From Lithodes maja (Eukaryota > Arthropoda > Malacostraca > Decapoda > Lithodidae): a DNA stretch of 64,000 nucleotides. Position 1 is the stretch's first letter; each line of letters opens with the position of its first letter. Where the stretch lies: the NCBI GenBank assembly GCA_037953745.1, contig JBAKBP010000187.1, positions 295,274-359,273 of the forward strand, in the 5' to 3' direction. The notes under the pieces were generated by a model. It was not told the DNA's origin. It ran no database searches and saw only the letters and a list, made by a program, of their open reading frames with translations. Shown piece by piece: positions 1 to 11,239 of the stretch. The position numbers were made by a program, and so were the translations under genes.

Positions 1-3000
1 ATCTTACAAGAAACAAAACTCCGAACATCACAAAAAACTCCCACATTTCATAATTTCACCACCATCAGACAAGACCGGGCTGTCGGCGGGGGCGGTGGAC
101 TCATCACCCTGGTACACAATGAAATATCATACATAGTAACCAGTGTACAAACCAAATCCCTCCTCCCCCCAAATGATAACACAACAGAAATACAATCAAT
201 TAAAATACGCACTGGCAACAAATCCAACATAACCATCATAAACACATACATCCCTTCCCAAACATCCCCTACAGTACCAAATGAATACAGACCACACTTA
301 CAACACATCACAAACACCCCACACATCATCCTGGGTGGTGACTTCAACGCCAAGACGTCGGCCTGGTTTGTCGACAACCCCGACACAGACAGAGGGCTGG
401 TACTACAAAACCAAACAGATAACCTCATCATCCTTAACGACATCCATCAACATACCCATATTCCTCACCAAGCCCTCTATAACCCATCATCTCCAGACAT
501 CACCTTTTGCTCCCCAGAACTCGCCCCCACAACATCCTGGAGGGTGGTCAGAACCTTAGGCTCTGACCACCTCCCGATCATTATCACCACCAAAACCAGA
601 CTCACCCCAGCTAGCCACAAACACACATACACCAATTATAAAAGAGCTAACTGGGAAGCATTTACAAATGAGACAGAACAACACTTCACAACTCTAAACA
701 GTACACCCATCACTAACATCAACAATGCTGTACACATACTCAATAAAACTATCCAAAATGCTGACAAGAAACACATTCCAAGAGGTAACAGAAAAAGACA
801 CAACCCCAACTTCACACCAGAAATTCAAAACCTCATCAGACAACGTGACACACTGAAACACTCCCCAGCACCCCACACACAAGACATCACACAACAAATT
901 CAAGCACTCAACACCCAAACTAACAACAAAATACAAGAACAACAAAAACTAAATTGGAATAACTTCCTACAAACACTTGATCACAAAACAAACCCCAAAA
1001 AACTCTACAAAACACTAAACAGCATCACACTTTCCAACAGCAACACAACACAATCACATGCTTCAATCACAACAACAGACTCTACTCCTTCATGTAAACA
1101 ACAAGCAAACACTCTCATCAATCACTTCTCACATGTCAGCCACCTAAAACCTCACAAAGACGACCGACGTGTCATCCGACGTAAGAGACAATTCCCCACA
1201 GACCCTGACTATACACCCTTCACCAATCACCAGACAAAGCATATCATCAACAATCTCAAGCACTCACCCACCTGTGGCCTAGACAACATAAGCAACATAC
1301 ACCTCAGACACCTGGGACCACAAAGCATACAAACACTCACTAACATATCAAACTACAGCTATTCACACAACACAATACCAGACATTTGGAAGCATGGTAT
1401 CATCATCACATTCCCCAAACCCAACAAAGACCCCACGCTACCCTCCTCGCACCGCCCCATCACACTCCTTTGCTCCCCCTCCAAAGTCATGGAACGCCTA
1501 GTATTACAACTAATTACACCCGACCTACCCCTAGCTCCAACACAACATGGCTTTAGGCCACTGCACTCCACAAACACTCTTCTCACAGACCTTACACAAA
1601 GAGCTTTTGACGGCATCAACTCAGCTAGACCACCACACAGATCACTATTAGCCACACTTGACATTAGTAAAGCCTTCGATGCCATCCCCCGCCACAACCT
1701 AACAAACAAAATCTACAACACAAACATGCACAACAACACAAAAAGGTGGCTGGCCAACTTCCTAGCAGGCAGATGTGCACACGTATCTTTTGCCGGTCAG
1801 TCATCTAAAATCAGAAACTTTCCAAACGGAGTCCCACAAGGATCCGTCCTATCGCCCGCACTCTTCAATCTGTACATGCACGATAAAACTACACCCAATA
1901 CTCCCCAAATAAACTTAGCCTCCTATGCAGATGACATAACACTCACATGCACACACCATGACCCAAGAAGAGCAACAGATCTCCTTCAACCCTATCTCAA
2001 CACACTACATGGCTGGTGCACTACAAACAGACTTAATCTAGCCCCAGCCAAATCCACCGCAACCCTGCTCACAAGCTGGACAGGTGAACACGAATACATC
2101 CCTCAACTCACCATAAACAACACACCCCTAACACATACACACACACCCAAAATCCTAGGAGTAACATATGATACTCATATGACATTCAAACAGCACACCA
2201 CAAACATTAAAAAGAAACTGACACCCAGACTTAACGCCCTCAGGTCACTTGCTCACACAAAATTTGGACACAACAAAGAAACTACCACCACAGTATATAA
2301 ACAATACATAAGATCAGTAATGGAATACGCAAGCCCAGCCTGGGCTTCTAACCTAGCTGAAACACATCATAAGACCTTACAGACTATTCAAAACAAAGCC
2401 CTGAAGATCATTACAGGCTGCACAGCTACTGCACCCACAGATCATCTACATCAAGAAACCAAAATCCTCAAAGTCAAAGACCATCTGGACATGAGAGGCA
2501 CTCAATTCCTGGCAGCAGCCTCCACAAACCAAGACCACCCACTAAACTACATGGCAACACACCCACAGACACCAAGAAATATCAAAACAACACCCAGCAC
2601 ACGGTATCACACACAATTATTGTCCTCTCTCCCTCCCTGCCCACCCCGAACCAACTTCCAGAAGCACATCCATACTCGTATCTCTCGCCAATCCATCCAC
2701 TCACTCACAGACAACACGCAGCTGCATGCACGACCTCCCGAAATCCATCCTTCCGAATCCTCCCTCCCTCGCGAGGACAGAGTCCACCTGGCCAGGCTGA
2801 GATGCGGACACCATCCAGCTCTCCTGAGCTATCAGAAGAGACTGGATGACTCCGTTGTCGACGCCTGCCCGGGATGTAACGAAGCACCCCATACCATTAA
2901 ACACATCATAGAAGACTGCATTTCACACAACCACTTACGCCAACAACACAACCTACACTCAATGAGAGCTCTGTGGGAAAGCCCGATCGTGGCCATGGCC

Positions 3001-3039
3001 TTCCTCAGGGACTCGGGGCTGTTCGGCCAGGCAGCTTAG
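1..3039 (+). CDS. LINE A copy 1: endonuclease-reverse transcriptase, 5' part outside window
   Basis: Frame 1 is open from base 1 to the TAG at 3037-3039 (1012 codons). There is no ATG, GTG or TTG codon in frame before 544, so a start-codon-based caller would miss the first 543 bases. The protein enters the window inside an APE-type endonuclease domain, with the catalytic-type SDHLPI motif near 563-580. It continues into a reverse transcriptase with the YADD active site at 1924-1935 and a thumb region, and ends with a C-terminal Cys/His cluster (CxxC...H...C) near 2866-2920. It would nick target DNA and copy LINE RNA by target-primed reverse transcription. It differs from copy 2 by a handful of residues, for example MHDKTT rather than MHNITT upstream of YADD. 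The N-terminal 2A/PHD part is expected upstream of the window. Confidence 0.92.
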   Translation: MLQETKLRTSQKTPTFHNFTTIRQDRAVGGGGGLITLVHNEISYIVTSVQTKSLLPPNDNTTEIQSIKIRTGNKSNITIINTYIPSQTSPTVPNEYRPHLQHITNTPHIILGGDFNAKTSAWFVDNPDTDRGLVLQNQTDNLIILNDIHQHTHIPHQALYNPSSPDITFCSPELAPTTSWRVVRTLGSDHLPIIITTKTRLTPASHKHTYTNYKRANWEAFTNETEQHFTTLNSTPITNINNAVHILNKTIQNADKKHIPRGNRKRHNPNFTPEIQNLIRQRDTLKHSPAPHTQDITQQIQALNTQTNNKIQEQQKLNWNNFLQTLDHKTNPKKLYKTLNSITLSNSNTTQSHASITTTDSTPSCKQQANTLINHFSHVSHLKPHKDDRRVIRRKRQFPTDPDYTPFTNHQTKHIINNLKHSPTCGLDNISNIHLRHLGPQSIQTLTNISNYSYSHNTIPDIWKHGIIITFPKPNKDPTLPSSHRPITLLCSPSKVMERLVLQLITPDLPLAPTQHGFRPLHSTNTLLTDLTQRAFDGINSARPPHRSLLATLDISKAFDAIPRHNLTNKIYNTNMHNNTKRWLANFLAGRCAHVSFAGQSSKIRNFPNGVPQGSVLSPALFNLYMHDKTTPNTPQINLASYADDITLTCTHHDPRRATDLLQPYLNTLHGWCTTNRLNLAPAKSTATLLTSWTGEHEYIPQLTINNTPLTHTHTPKILGVTYDTHMTFKQHTTNIKKKLTPRLNALRSLAHTKFGHNKETTTTVYKQYIRSVMEYASPAWASNLAETHHKTLQTIQNKALKIITGCTATAPTDHLHQETKILKVKDHLDMRGTQFLAAASTNQDHPLNYMATHPQTPRNIKTTPSTRYHTQLLSSLPPCPPRTNFQKHIHTRISRQSIHSLTDNTQLHARPPEIHPSESSLPREDRVHLARLRCGHHPALLSYQKRLDDSVVDACPGCNEAPHTIKHIIEDCISHNHLRQQHNLHSMRALWESPIVAMAFLRDSGLFGQAA

Positions 3040-3060
3040 GGAACAACAACAACAACAACA
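3040..3060 (+). repeat. (AAC)n 3' tail of LINE A copy 1
   Basis: Directly after the stop codon comes a short (AAC)n run, and the same run follows copies 2, 3 and 4. A short simple repeat at the 3' end in place of poly(A) is common in several non-LTR clades. The 3' UTR is therefore almost absent. Confidence 0.75.
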
Positions 3061-3092
3061 GGATAAAGAAAATTTAAGAAATAGCCCTAAAG

Positions 3093-5018
3093 ATGAATTT
3101 ATCTATCTATCTATTGACGGACGCCTTGATCCCCGAAGGATTGGCCACGAACGAAACACCCCTATGCACCTCTGTCCCCAGTCAGTCGATGCCCCTCCTC
3201 CCATCCAGCACCGCTTTCACACATATACTTCTTAACTCCATCCTTCCACCTCTCTCTCGGTTTATTTCTCCCTCTGTCTTTCCACCTCACTCGTACACGC
3301 TCTTAGTCATTCTCTCGCTTCCCATACGTTCCACATGGCCGAACCATCTCAAGGTGTTCTTTTTTCGCACTTTCCAGTACATTCACACCACACCTCTCTC
3401 GTACTTCCTCATTCGTCTGTCTATCCCTCCATGTAACTCTGCACACACTTCTCAAGTAACTCATTTCCATCCCTTTCACTCTTGGTTTGAATCTCTCCAA
3501 CAAAGTCCATGCTTCGCTTCCGTAAGTCAGTGTCGGGATTACCACACTGTCATGCAATGACTTCTTCAGTTCCATGCTGACCACCCTATTTCATGTTACT
3601 GCTTTCAGCATTCCTACAACCTTCTTCCCCTGTTTCACCCTCTCCCACACTTCTTCATCCATACTCCCATCTTTACACTTCCAAGATACTTAAATGAGCT
3701 GACAATCTCCATAGCCTGACCGTTCAACTTCACCTCACACTCTGTGGCTTCACCCCTTTCGAAGACCATAACCTTGCTCTTCCCCGCATTTACCTTCAGA
3801 TTCCATTTTTCGCACACTGTTCCAAACATATTTACCAGACCCTGCAACTCCCATTTATATCGTCAGCAAACAGCAGTACACAAACATCCACTGCTCTTCC
3901 TTGTATTTCTTTTATGACTCCATCCATATACTGTATATATAGAACAACCATCGGGACATCACACACCCTTGCTTTACCAAACATTCAGATCAAAGAACTC
4001 CCTCTGTTCATTCTTCACACGTACTGATACCTTTGCACTCTCATACATACTCTTCACTGCTTTCAACAACTTGCCATCTACTCCATATATTCTCAGTACT
4101 TTCCACATACCTTCTCTATCAACTCTGTCATTCCACTTGTTGCCTTCCCTTATTAGTGGTACACCAACATCCACTGCTGGATGCATTTCTTTTATGACTC
4201 CATCCATATACAGTTCAGTATATATTGAACAACCACAGGGACATCACACACCCTTTCTTTACCCCAAAATTCAGATCAAAGAACTCGCTCTGTTCATTGC
4301 CATCTACTCCGTATATTCTCAGTACCGGTACTTTCCACATACCTTCTCTATCAATTCTGTCATAGGCCTTCTCCAACTCCATAAATGCAGCATACAACTT
4401 TTGTCGCTTCTCCAGATATTTCTCCACAACACATTTCTGGGCAAAAATTTGAGCTACACATCCTCTTCCCTTCCTAAGATGACTACAGTATGCTAACCGT
4501 TTCCCCAGCAATACTGACTGAAAATGCCCAAATATATTGCATGTCCTCTTCAGATTTATCTAAAATATGTAAAATTACACCAAATACCACTACAGTAGCA
4601 CTGAAATCAATAAAACTCACTAACAGGATAAATAAATGGAAGAAATACTCCAAAAAATTAATATGTTAACCCTTTACCCAGCAATACTGACTGAAAATAC
4701 CTAAATAGATTGCATGTGCTCTTCAGATTTATACATACATACGTACATAACATTTTAAGACTGAGTGCTCCACACAGATATGCAGTTTCAGTCTCTTTTC
4801 CTAATGGCGGCATTCCAGGCAACCCTGTTAAGGGATGCTTTACTTGTCAAGTTTTTGGATTTGAGATCGGCATGTATAGTCCGATCCCAAGTCTTACTCG
4901 GTCCACCCCTTGGTGAAGCGCCCTCCACAATCGCAGACCTGCATCTTTTCACCCAATTTTGTTCATCCATTCTCTCCACATGTCCATACCATCCCAGTTT
5001 ACTTGTACGCATCTCCAT
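3093..5018 (-). pseudogene. LINE B reverse transcriptase fragments in spacer 1 (antisense)
   Basis: Read on the minus strand, several short frames show a second non-LTR reverse transcriptase. At 4511-3974 are fingers/palm blocks (KAYDRIDREGMWKV, then LRIYGVDG), present twice because of a local duplication of about 280 bp (3910-4020 resembles 4190-4300). At 3870-3859 is the active site FADD, followed by the block KVNAGKSKVMVF (3847-3635). At 3584-3303 is the C-terminal block LTYGSEAWTL. A further C-terminal fragment (GWYGHVERMD) lies at 5018-4788, out of order, so at least two LINE copies or a rearrangement are involved. Frames are broken by stops and shifts. A (TAGA)n run at 3095-3113 is probably its 3' tail. 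It is part of the tandem unit and clearly dead. The LINE clade is not determined. Confidence 0.85.
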
Positions 5019-5160
5019 GCTAATACTCTTTATACCTAAACGTCTCTTCAGCTCATCATTTGTTATTCTGTTGACATCCTTTATCTGAAATATGTAAAAT
5101 TACACCAATTACCAACTACATTACCAAAAAATTTAATAAAGTACACTAACAGGATAAAGA
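4494..5160. repeat. Internal sub-repeats of the spacer
   Basis: Two blocks of the spacer occur twice. A block of about 65 bp around 4494-4560 (CAGCAATACTGACTGAAAAT) recurs at 4671-4735. A block of about 75 bp around 4560-4640 (AAATATGTAAAATTACACCA) recurs at 5089-5165. Both second-block copies end in AACAGGATAAA, the motif that flanks LINE A. The same arrangement is present in spacers 2 and 3. Confidence 0.75.
5148..5160 (+). repeat. 13-bp flanking repeat (candidate TSD) 5' of LINE A copy 2
   Basis: AACAGGATAAAGA lies immediately before LINE A copy 2 and again immediately after its (AAC)n tail at 9121-9133. The same 13-mer follows copy 1 (3057-3069), flanks copy 3 (11220-11232 and 15126-15138), and precedes copy 4 (17220-17232). 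After copy 4 it is absent. This is the size and placement of a LINE target-site duplication. Confidence 0.8.
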
Positions 5161-5167
5161 GGCCCTG

Positions 5168-8100
5168 ATGTGGCGGCGTCTACGCCGTGGGACCACCTCC
5201 CTGAGCTGCCAACCGCGGATGGCTGCCGACCCTCCACAGCCGGAGACAAGATCAATCGACCAGTGGAGGACAACCGGATGCCGGCCGCAGGGAGCAGTTT
5301 CGGGAGCCAAACCGTCACAACTATCCCCTGCTCCCCCCCCTGGGGGCACGGATCCTTGGAGTGGCTTCGGTCGCGCCGGGAATTTCCACACCTCTCACAC
5401 CACACACACACATCACACAGTTTTTCCTACACCGAGAAATGACTCTCCGGCTGTCATTTCTCGAAGACTTCTTCTAGCCGGAGACATTGAGAGCAACCCA
5501 GGACCCACGTACACATACATATGTCCAACTTGCTCAAAACCCATCACTTCGAGTTGCCACACTAAGGGTTCAGTTCTCTGCAATTCATGCAGGAACTGGA
5601 CCCACTTCACCTGTACAACACTTGCCTCCAAGAAACACTACACGAACACCTGGACCTGTTCCTCATGCCCCTCCCTCTCCCAGTCAAATCCCTCGCCTAA
5701 AACCCGTCCACCTCTCCTCCCCAACCCACCTAGCCTTCCCATATCATCCACTCCCCCCCCTAAAACCCGTCCACCTCTCCTCCCTAACCCACCTAACCTT
5801 CCCATACCATCCACATCCTCAACTCAACACACCACACCCCATCCTAATCCATTCCAACCCCCATCTCCTGCTCCCCAATCCCCACCCCCACCTCACCCAT
5901 CCCAACCTCCAGCCCCTCCCTCACCCCCACCCCATCCTCGTGCAGCAGCACCCAACATACATCGTGCACATAACATTAACATTCTCCAATTGAACATAGA
6001 TGGCATTAACACAAAGAAACACGAACTCTCACACTTCATCAAACAACACAACATACACATTGCTATCTTACAAGAAACAAAACTCTGCACATCACAAAAA
6101 ACTCCCACATTTCATAATTTCACCACCATCAGACAAGACCGGGCTGTCGGCGGGGGCGGTGGACTCATCACCCTGGTACACAATGAAATATCATACATAG
6201 TAACCAGTGTACAAACCAAATCCCTCCTCCCCCCAAATGATAACACAACAGAAATACAATCAATTAAAATACGCACTGGCAACAAATCCAACATAACCAT
6301 CATAAACACATACATCCCTCCCCAAACATCCCCTACAGTACCAAATGAATACAGACCACACTTACAACACATCACAAACACCCCACACATCATCCTGGGT
6401 GGTGACTTCAACGCCAAGACGTCGGCCTGGTTTGTCGACAACCCCGACACAGACAGAGGGCTGGTACTACAAAACCAAACAGATAACCTCATCATCCTTA
6501 ACGACATCCATCAACATACCCATATTCCTCACCAAGCCCTCTATAACCCATCATCTCCAGACATCACCTTTTGCTCCCCAGAACTCGCCCCCACAACATC
6601 CTGGAGGGTGGTCAGAACCTTAGGCTCTGACCACCTCCCGATCATTATCACCACCAAAACCAGACTCACCCCAGCTAGCCACAAACACACATACACCAAT
6701 TATAAAAGAGCTAACTGGGAAGCATTTACAAATGAGACAGAACAACACTTCACAACTCTAAACAGTACACCCATCACTAACATCAACAATGCTGTACACA
6801 TACTCAATAAAACTATCCAAAACGCTGACAAGAAACACATTCCAAGAGGTAACAGAAAAAGACACAACCCCAACTTCACACCAGAAATTCAAAACCTCAT
6901 CAGACAACGTGACACACTGAAACACTCCCCAGCACCCCACACACAAGACATCACACAACAAATGCAAGCACTCAACACCCAAACTAACAACAAAATACAA
7001 GAACAACAAAAACTAAATTGGAATAACTTCCTACAAACACTTGATCACAAAACAAACCCCAAAAAACTCTACAAAACACTAAACAGCATCACACTTTCCA
7101 ACAGCAACACAAAACAATCACATGCTGCAATCACAACAACAGACTCTACTCCTTCATGTAAACAACAAGCAAACACTCTCATCAATCACTTCTCACATGT
7201 CAGCCACCTAAAACCTCACAAAGACGACCGACGTGTCATCCGACGTAAGAGACAATTCCCCACAGACCCTGACTATACACCCTTCACCAATCACCAGACA
7301 AAGCATATCATCAACAATCTCAAGCACTCACCCACCTGTGGCCTAGACAACATAAGCAACATACACCTCAGACACCTGGGACCACAAGGCATACAAACAC
7401 TCACTAACATATCAAACTACAGCTATTCACACAACACAATACCAGACATTTGGAAGCATGGTATCATCATCACATTCCCCAAACCCAACAAAGACCCCAC
7501 GCTACCCTCCTCGCACCGCCCCATCACACTCCTTTGCTCCCCCTCCAAAGTCATGGAACGCCTAGTATTACAACTAATTACACCCGACCTACCCCTAGCT
7601 CCAACACAACATGGCTTTAGGCCACTGCACTCCACAAACACTCTTCTCACAGACCTTACACAAAGAGCTTTTGACGGCATCAACTCAGCTAGACCACCAC
7701 ACAGATCACTATTAGCCACACTTGACATTAGTAAAGCCTTCGATGCCATCCCCCGCCACAACCTAACAAACAAAATCTACAACACAAACATGCACAACAA
7801 CACAAAAAGGTGGCTGGCCAACTTCCTAGCAGGCAGATGTGCACACGTATCTTTTGCCGGTCAGTCATCTAAAATCAGAAACTTTCCAAACGGAGTCCCA
7901 CAAGGATCCGTCCTATCGCCCGCACTCTTCAATCTGTACATGCACAATATAACTACACCCAATACTCCCCAAATAAACTTAGCCTCCTATGCAGATGACA
8001 TAACACTCACATGCACACACCATGACCCAAGAAGAGCAACAGATCTCCTTCAACCCTATCTCAACACACTACATGGCTGGTGCACTACAAACAGACTTAA

Positions 8101-9103
8101 TCTAGCCCCAGCCAAATCCACCGCAACCCTGCTCACAAGCTGGACAGGTGAACACGAATACATCCCTCAACTCACCATAAACAACACACCCCTAACACAT
8201 ACACACACACCCAAAATCCTAGGAGTAACATATGATACTCATATGACATTCAAACAGCACACCACAAACATTAAAAAGAAACTGACACCCAGACTTAACG
8301 CCCTCAGGTCACTTGCTCACACAAAATTTGGACACAACAAAGAAACTACCACCACAGTATATAAACAATACATAAGATCAGTAATGAAATACGCAAGCCC
8401 AGCCTGGGCTTCTAACCTAGCTGAAACACATCATAAGACCTTACAGACTATTCAAAACAAAGCCCTGAAGATCATTACAGGCTGCACAGCTACTGCACCC
8501 ACAGATCATCTACATCAAGAAACCAAAATCCTCAAAGTCAAAGACCATCTGGACATGAGAGGCACTCAATTCCTGGCAGCAGCCTCCACAAACCAAGACC
8601 ACCCACTAAACTACATGGCAACACACCCACAGACACCAAGAAATATCAAAACAACACCCAGCACACGGTATCACACACAATTATTGTCCTCTCTCCCTCC
8701 CTGCCCACCCCGAACCAACTTCCAGAAGCACATTCATACTCATATCTCTCGCCAATCCATCCACTCACTCACAGACAACACGCAGCTGCATGCACGACCT
8801 CCCGAAATCCATCCTTCCGAATCCTCCCTCCCTCGCGAGGACAGAGTCCACCTGGCCAGGCTGAGATGCGGACACCATCCAGCTCTCCTGAGCTATCAGA
8901 AGAGACTGGATGACTCCGTTGTCGACGCCTGCCCGGGATGTAACGAAGCACCCCATACCATTAAACACATCATAGAAGACTGCATTTCACACAACCACTT
9001 ACGCCAACAACACAACCTACACTCAATGAGAGCTCTGTGGGAAAGCCCGATCGTGGCCATGGCCTTCCTCAGGGACTCGGGGCTGTTCGGCCAGGCAGCT
9101 TAG
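5168..9103 (+). CDS. LINE A copy 2: intact 2A / PHD-like / endonuclease / reverse transcriptase polyprotein
   Basis: This is the only complete LINE A frame in the window (1311 codons; ATG at 5168, seven bases after the element's apparent 5' end). Domains in order: a basic/proline N-terminus; a 2A-like ribosome-skipping motif, GDIESNPGP, at residues 105-113 (5480-5506); a Cys/His PHD-like finger at about 117-172; a proline-rich linker at about 175-255; an APE-type endonuclease from about 270 (ILQLNIDGI) to the SDHLPI motif near 487; a reverse transcriptase with YADD at 941-944; and a C-terminal zinc-binding cluster near 1255-1272. It resembles single-ORF LINEs of the Jockey/CR1 supergroup; the clade is not assigned. 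If the 2A motif works, translation yields a free peptide of 112 residues and a separate polyprotein starting with proline. No intron is seen. This copy could be functional. Confidence 0.93.
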   Translation: MWRRLRRGTTSLSCQPRMAADPPQPETRSIDQWRTTGCRPQGAVSGAKPSQLSPAPPPGGTDPWSGFGRAGNFHTSHTTHTHHTVFPTPRNDSPAVISRRLLLAGDIESNPGPTYTYICPTCSKPITSSCHTKGSVLCNSCRNWTHFTCTTLASKKHYTNTWTCSSCPSLSQSNPSPKTRPPLLPNPPSLPISSTPPPKTRPPLLPNPPNLPIPSTSSTQHTTPHPNPFQPPSPAPQSPPPPHPSQPPAPPSPPPHPRAAAPNIHRAHNINILQLNIDGINTKKHELSHFIKQHNIHIAILQETKLCTSQKTPTFHNFTTIRQDRAVGGGGGLITLVHNEISYIVTSVQTKSLLPPNDNTTEIQSIKIRTGNKSNITIINTYIPPQTSPTVPNEYRPHLQHITNTPHIILGGDFNAKTSAWFVDNPDTDRGLVLQNQTDNLIILNDIHQHTHIPHQALYNPSSPDITFCSPELAPTTSWRVVRTLGSDHLPIIITTKTRLTPASHKHTYTNYKRANWEAFTNETEQHFTTLNSTPITNINNAVHILNKTIQNADKKHIPRGNRKRHNPNFTPEIQNLIRQRDTLKHSPAPHTQDITQQMQALNTQTNNKIQEQQKLNWNNFLQTLDHKTNPKKLYKTLNSITLSNSNTKQSHAAITTTDSTPSCKQQANTLINHFSHVSHLKPHKDDRRVIRRKRQFPTDPDYTPFTNHQTKHIINNLKHSPTCGLDNISNIHLRHLGPQGIQTLTNISNYSYSHNTIPDIWKHGIIITFPKPNKDPTLPSSHRPITLLCSPSKVMERLVLQLITPDLPLAPTQHGFRPLHSTNTLLTDLTQRAFDGINSARPPHRSLLATLDISKAFDAIPRHNLTNKIYNTNMHNNTKRWLANFLAGRCAHVSFAGQSSKIRNFPNGVPQGSVLSPALFNLYMHNITTPNTPQINLASYADDITLTCTHHDPRRATDLLQPYLNTLHGWCTTNRLNLAPAKSTATLLTSWTGEHEYIPQLTINNTPLTHTHTPKILGVTYDTHMTFKQHTTNIKKKLTPRLNALRSLAHTKFGHNKETTTTVYKQYIRSVMKYASPAWASNLAETHHKTLQTIQNKALKIITGCTATAPTDHLHQETKILKVKDHLDMRGTQFLAAASTNQDHPLNYMATHPQTPRNIKTTPSTRYHTQLLSSLPPCPPRTNFQKHIHTHISRQSIHSLTDNTQLHARPPEIHPSESSLPREDRVHLARLRCGHHPALLSYQKRLDDSVVDACPGCNEAPHTIKHIIEDCISHNHLRQQHNLHSMRALWESPIVAMAFLRDSGLFGQAA
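5480..5506 (+). other. 2A-like ribosome-skipping motif in LINE A copy 2
   Basis: The in-frame residues are L-L-L-A-G-D-I-E-S-N-P-G-P. This fits the 2A core D-x-E-x-N-P-G-P, with the hydrophobic upstream residues typical of such peptides. Skipping would occur between the last Gly and Pro (codons 112/113). The same motif is kept in copy 3 (11552-11578) and copy 4 (17554-17580). Confidence 0.85.
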
Positions 9104-9120
9104 GGAACAACAACAACAAC

Positions 9121-11232
9121 AACAGGATAAAGAAAATTTAAGAAATAGCCCTAAAGATGAATTTATCTATCTATCTATTGACGGACGCCTTGATCCCCGA
9201 AGGATTGGCCACGAACGAAACACCCCTATGCACCTCTGTCCCCAGTCAGTCGATGCCCCTCCTCCCATCCAGCACCGCTTTCACGCATATACTTCTTAAC
9301 TCCATCCTTCCACCTCTCTCTCGGTTTATTTCTCCCTCTGTCTTTCCACCTCACTCGTACACGCTCTTAGTCATTCTCTCGCTTCCCATACGTTCCACAT
9401 GGCCGAACCATCTCAAGGTGTTCTTTTTCGCACTTTCCAGTACATTCACACCACACCTCTCTCGTACTTCCTCATTCGTCTGTCTATCCCTCCATGTAAC
9501 TCTGCACACACTTCTCAAGTAACTCATTTCCATCCCTTTCACTCTTGGTTTGAATCTCTCCAACAAAGTCCATGCTTCGCTTCCGTAAGTCAGTGTCGGG
9601 ATTACCACACTGTCATGCAATGACTTCTTCAGTTCCATGCTGACCACCCTATTTCATGTTACTGCTTTCAGCATTCCTACAACCCTCTTCCCCTGTTTCA
9701 CCCTCTCCCACACTTCTTCATCCATACTCCCATCTTTACACTTCCAAGATACTTAAATGAGCTGACAATCTCCATAGCCTGACCGTTCAACTTCACCTCA
9801 CACTCTGTGGCTTCACCCCTTTCGAAGACCATAACCTTGCTCTTCCCCGCATTTACCTTCAGATTCCATTTTTCGCACACTGTTCCAAACATATTTACCA
9901 GACCCTGCAACTCCCATTTATATCGTCAGCAAACAGCAGTACACAAACATCCACTGCTCTTCCTTGTATTTCTTTTATGACTCCATCCATATACTGTATA
10001 TATATAGAACAACCATCGGGACATCACACACCCTTGCTTTACCAAACATTCAGATCAAAGAACTCCCTCTGTTCATTCTTCACACGTACTGATACCTTTG
10101 CACTCTCATACATACTCTTCACTGCTTTCAGCAACTTGCCATCTACTCCATATATTCTCAGTACTCTCCACATACCTTCTCTATCAACTCTGTCATTCCA
10201 CTTGTTGCCTTCCCTTATTAGTGGTACACCAACATCCACTGCTTATCCTTGCATTTCTTTTATGACTCCATCCATATACAGTTCAGTATATATTGAACAA
10301 CCACAGGGACATCACACACCCTTTCTTTACCCCAAAATTCAGATCAAAGAACTCGCTCTGTTCATTGCAATCTACTCCGTATATTCTCAGTACCGGTACT
10401 TTCCACATACCTTCTCTATCAATTCTGTCATAGGCCTTCTCCAACTCCATAAATGCAGCATACAACTTTTGTCGCTTCTCCAGATATTTCTCCACAACAC
10501 ATTTCCGGGCAAAAATTTGAGCTACACATCCTCTTCCCTTCCTAAGATGACTACAGTATGCTAACCGTTTCCCCAGCAATACTGACTGAAAATGCCCAAA
10601 TATATTGCATGTCCTCTTCAGATTTATCTAAAATATGTAAAATTACACCAAATACCACTACAGTAGCACTGAAATCAATAAAACTCACTAACAGGATAAA
10701 TAAATGGAAGAAATACTCCAAAAAAATAATATGTTAACCCTTTACCCAGCAATACTGACTGAAAATACCTAAATAGATTGCATGTGCTCTTCAGATTTAT
10801 ACATACATACGTACATAACATTTTAAGACTGAGTGCTCCACACAGTCTGATATGCAGTTTCAGTCTCTTTTCCTAATGGCGGCATTCCAGGCAACCCTGT
10901 TAAGGGATGCTTTACTTGTCAAGTTTTTGGATTTGAGATCGGCATGTATAGTCCGATCCCACGTCTTACTCGGTCCACCCCTTGGTGAAGCGCCCTCCAC
11001 AATCGCAGACCTGCATCTTTTCACCCAATTTTGTTCATCCATTCTCTCCACATGTCCATACCATCCCAGTTTACTTGTACGTATCTCCTCGCTAATACTC
11101 TTTATACCTAAACGTCTCTTCAGCTCATCATTTGTTATTCTGTTGACATCCTTTATCTGAAATATGTAAAATTACACCAATTACCAACTACATTACCAAA
11201 AAATTTAATAAAGTACACTAACAGGATAAAGA
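9121..11232 (-). pseudogene. LINE B fragments in spacer 2 (antisense)
   Basis: This spacer has the same organisation as spacer 1, and its reverse transcriptase fragments read on the minus strand. These are the C-terminal block at 9647-9351, the KVNAGKSKVMVF block at 9910-9698 with FADD just upstream, palm/fingers blocks at 10239-10039 and 10579-10283, and a separate C-terminal fragment at 11051-10860. It differs from spacer 1 by small changes, including one T fewer in the T-run near 9423 and an altered stretch near 10240, so the fragments are broken at slightly different points. It is a dead LINE carried along by the array. Confidence 0.85.
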
Positions 11233-11239
11233 GGCCCTG

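Noticed and set aside
48..443. Antisense frames of 60-131 codons recurring in each LINE A copy
   Set aside because: They are shadows of the conserved sense coding sequence and recur only because the array repeats.
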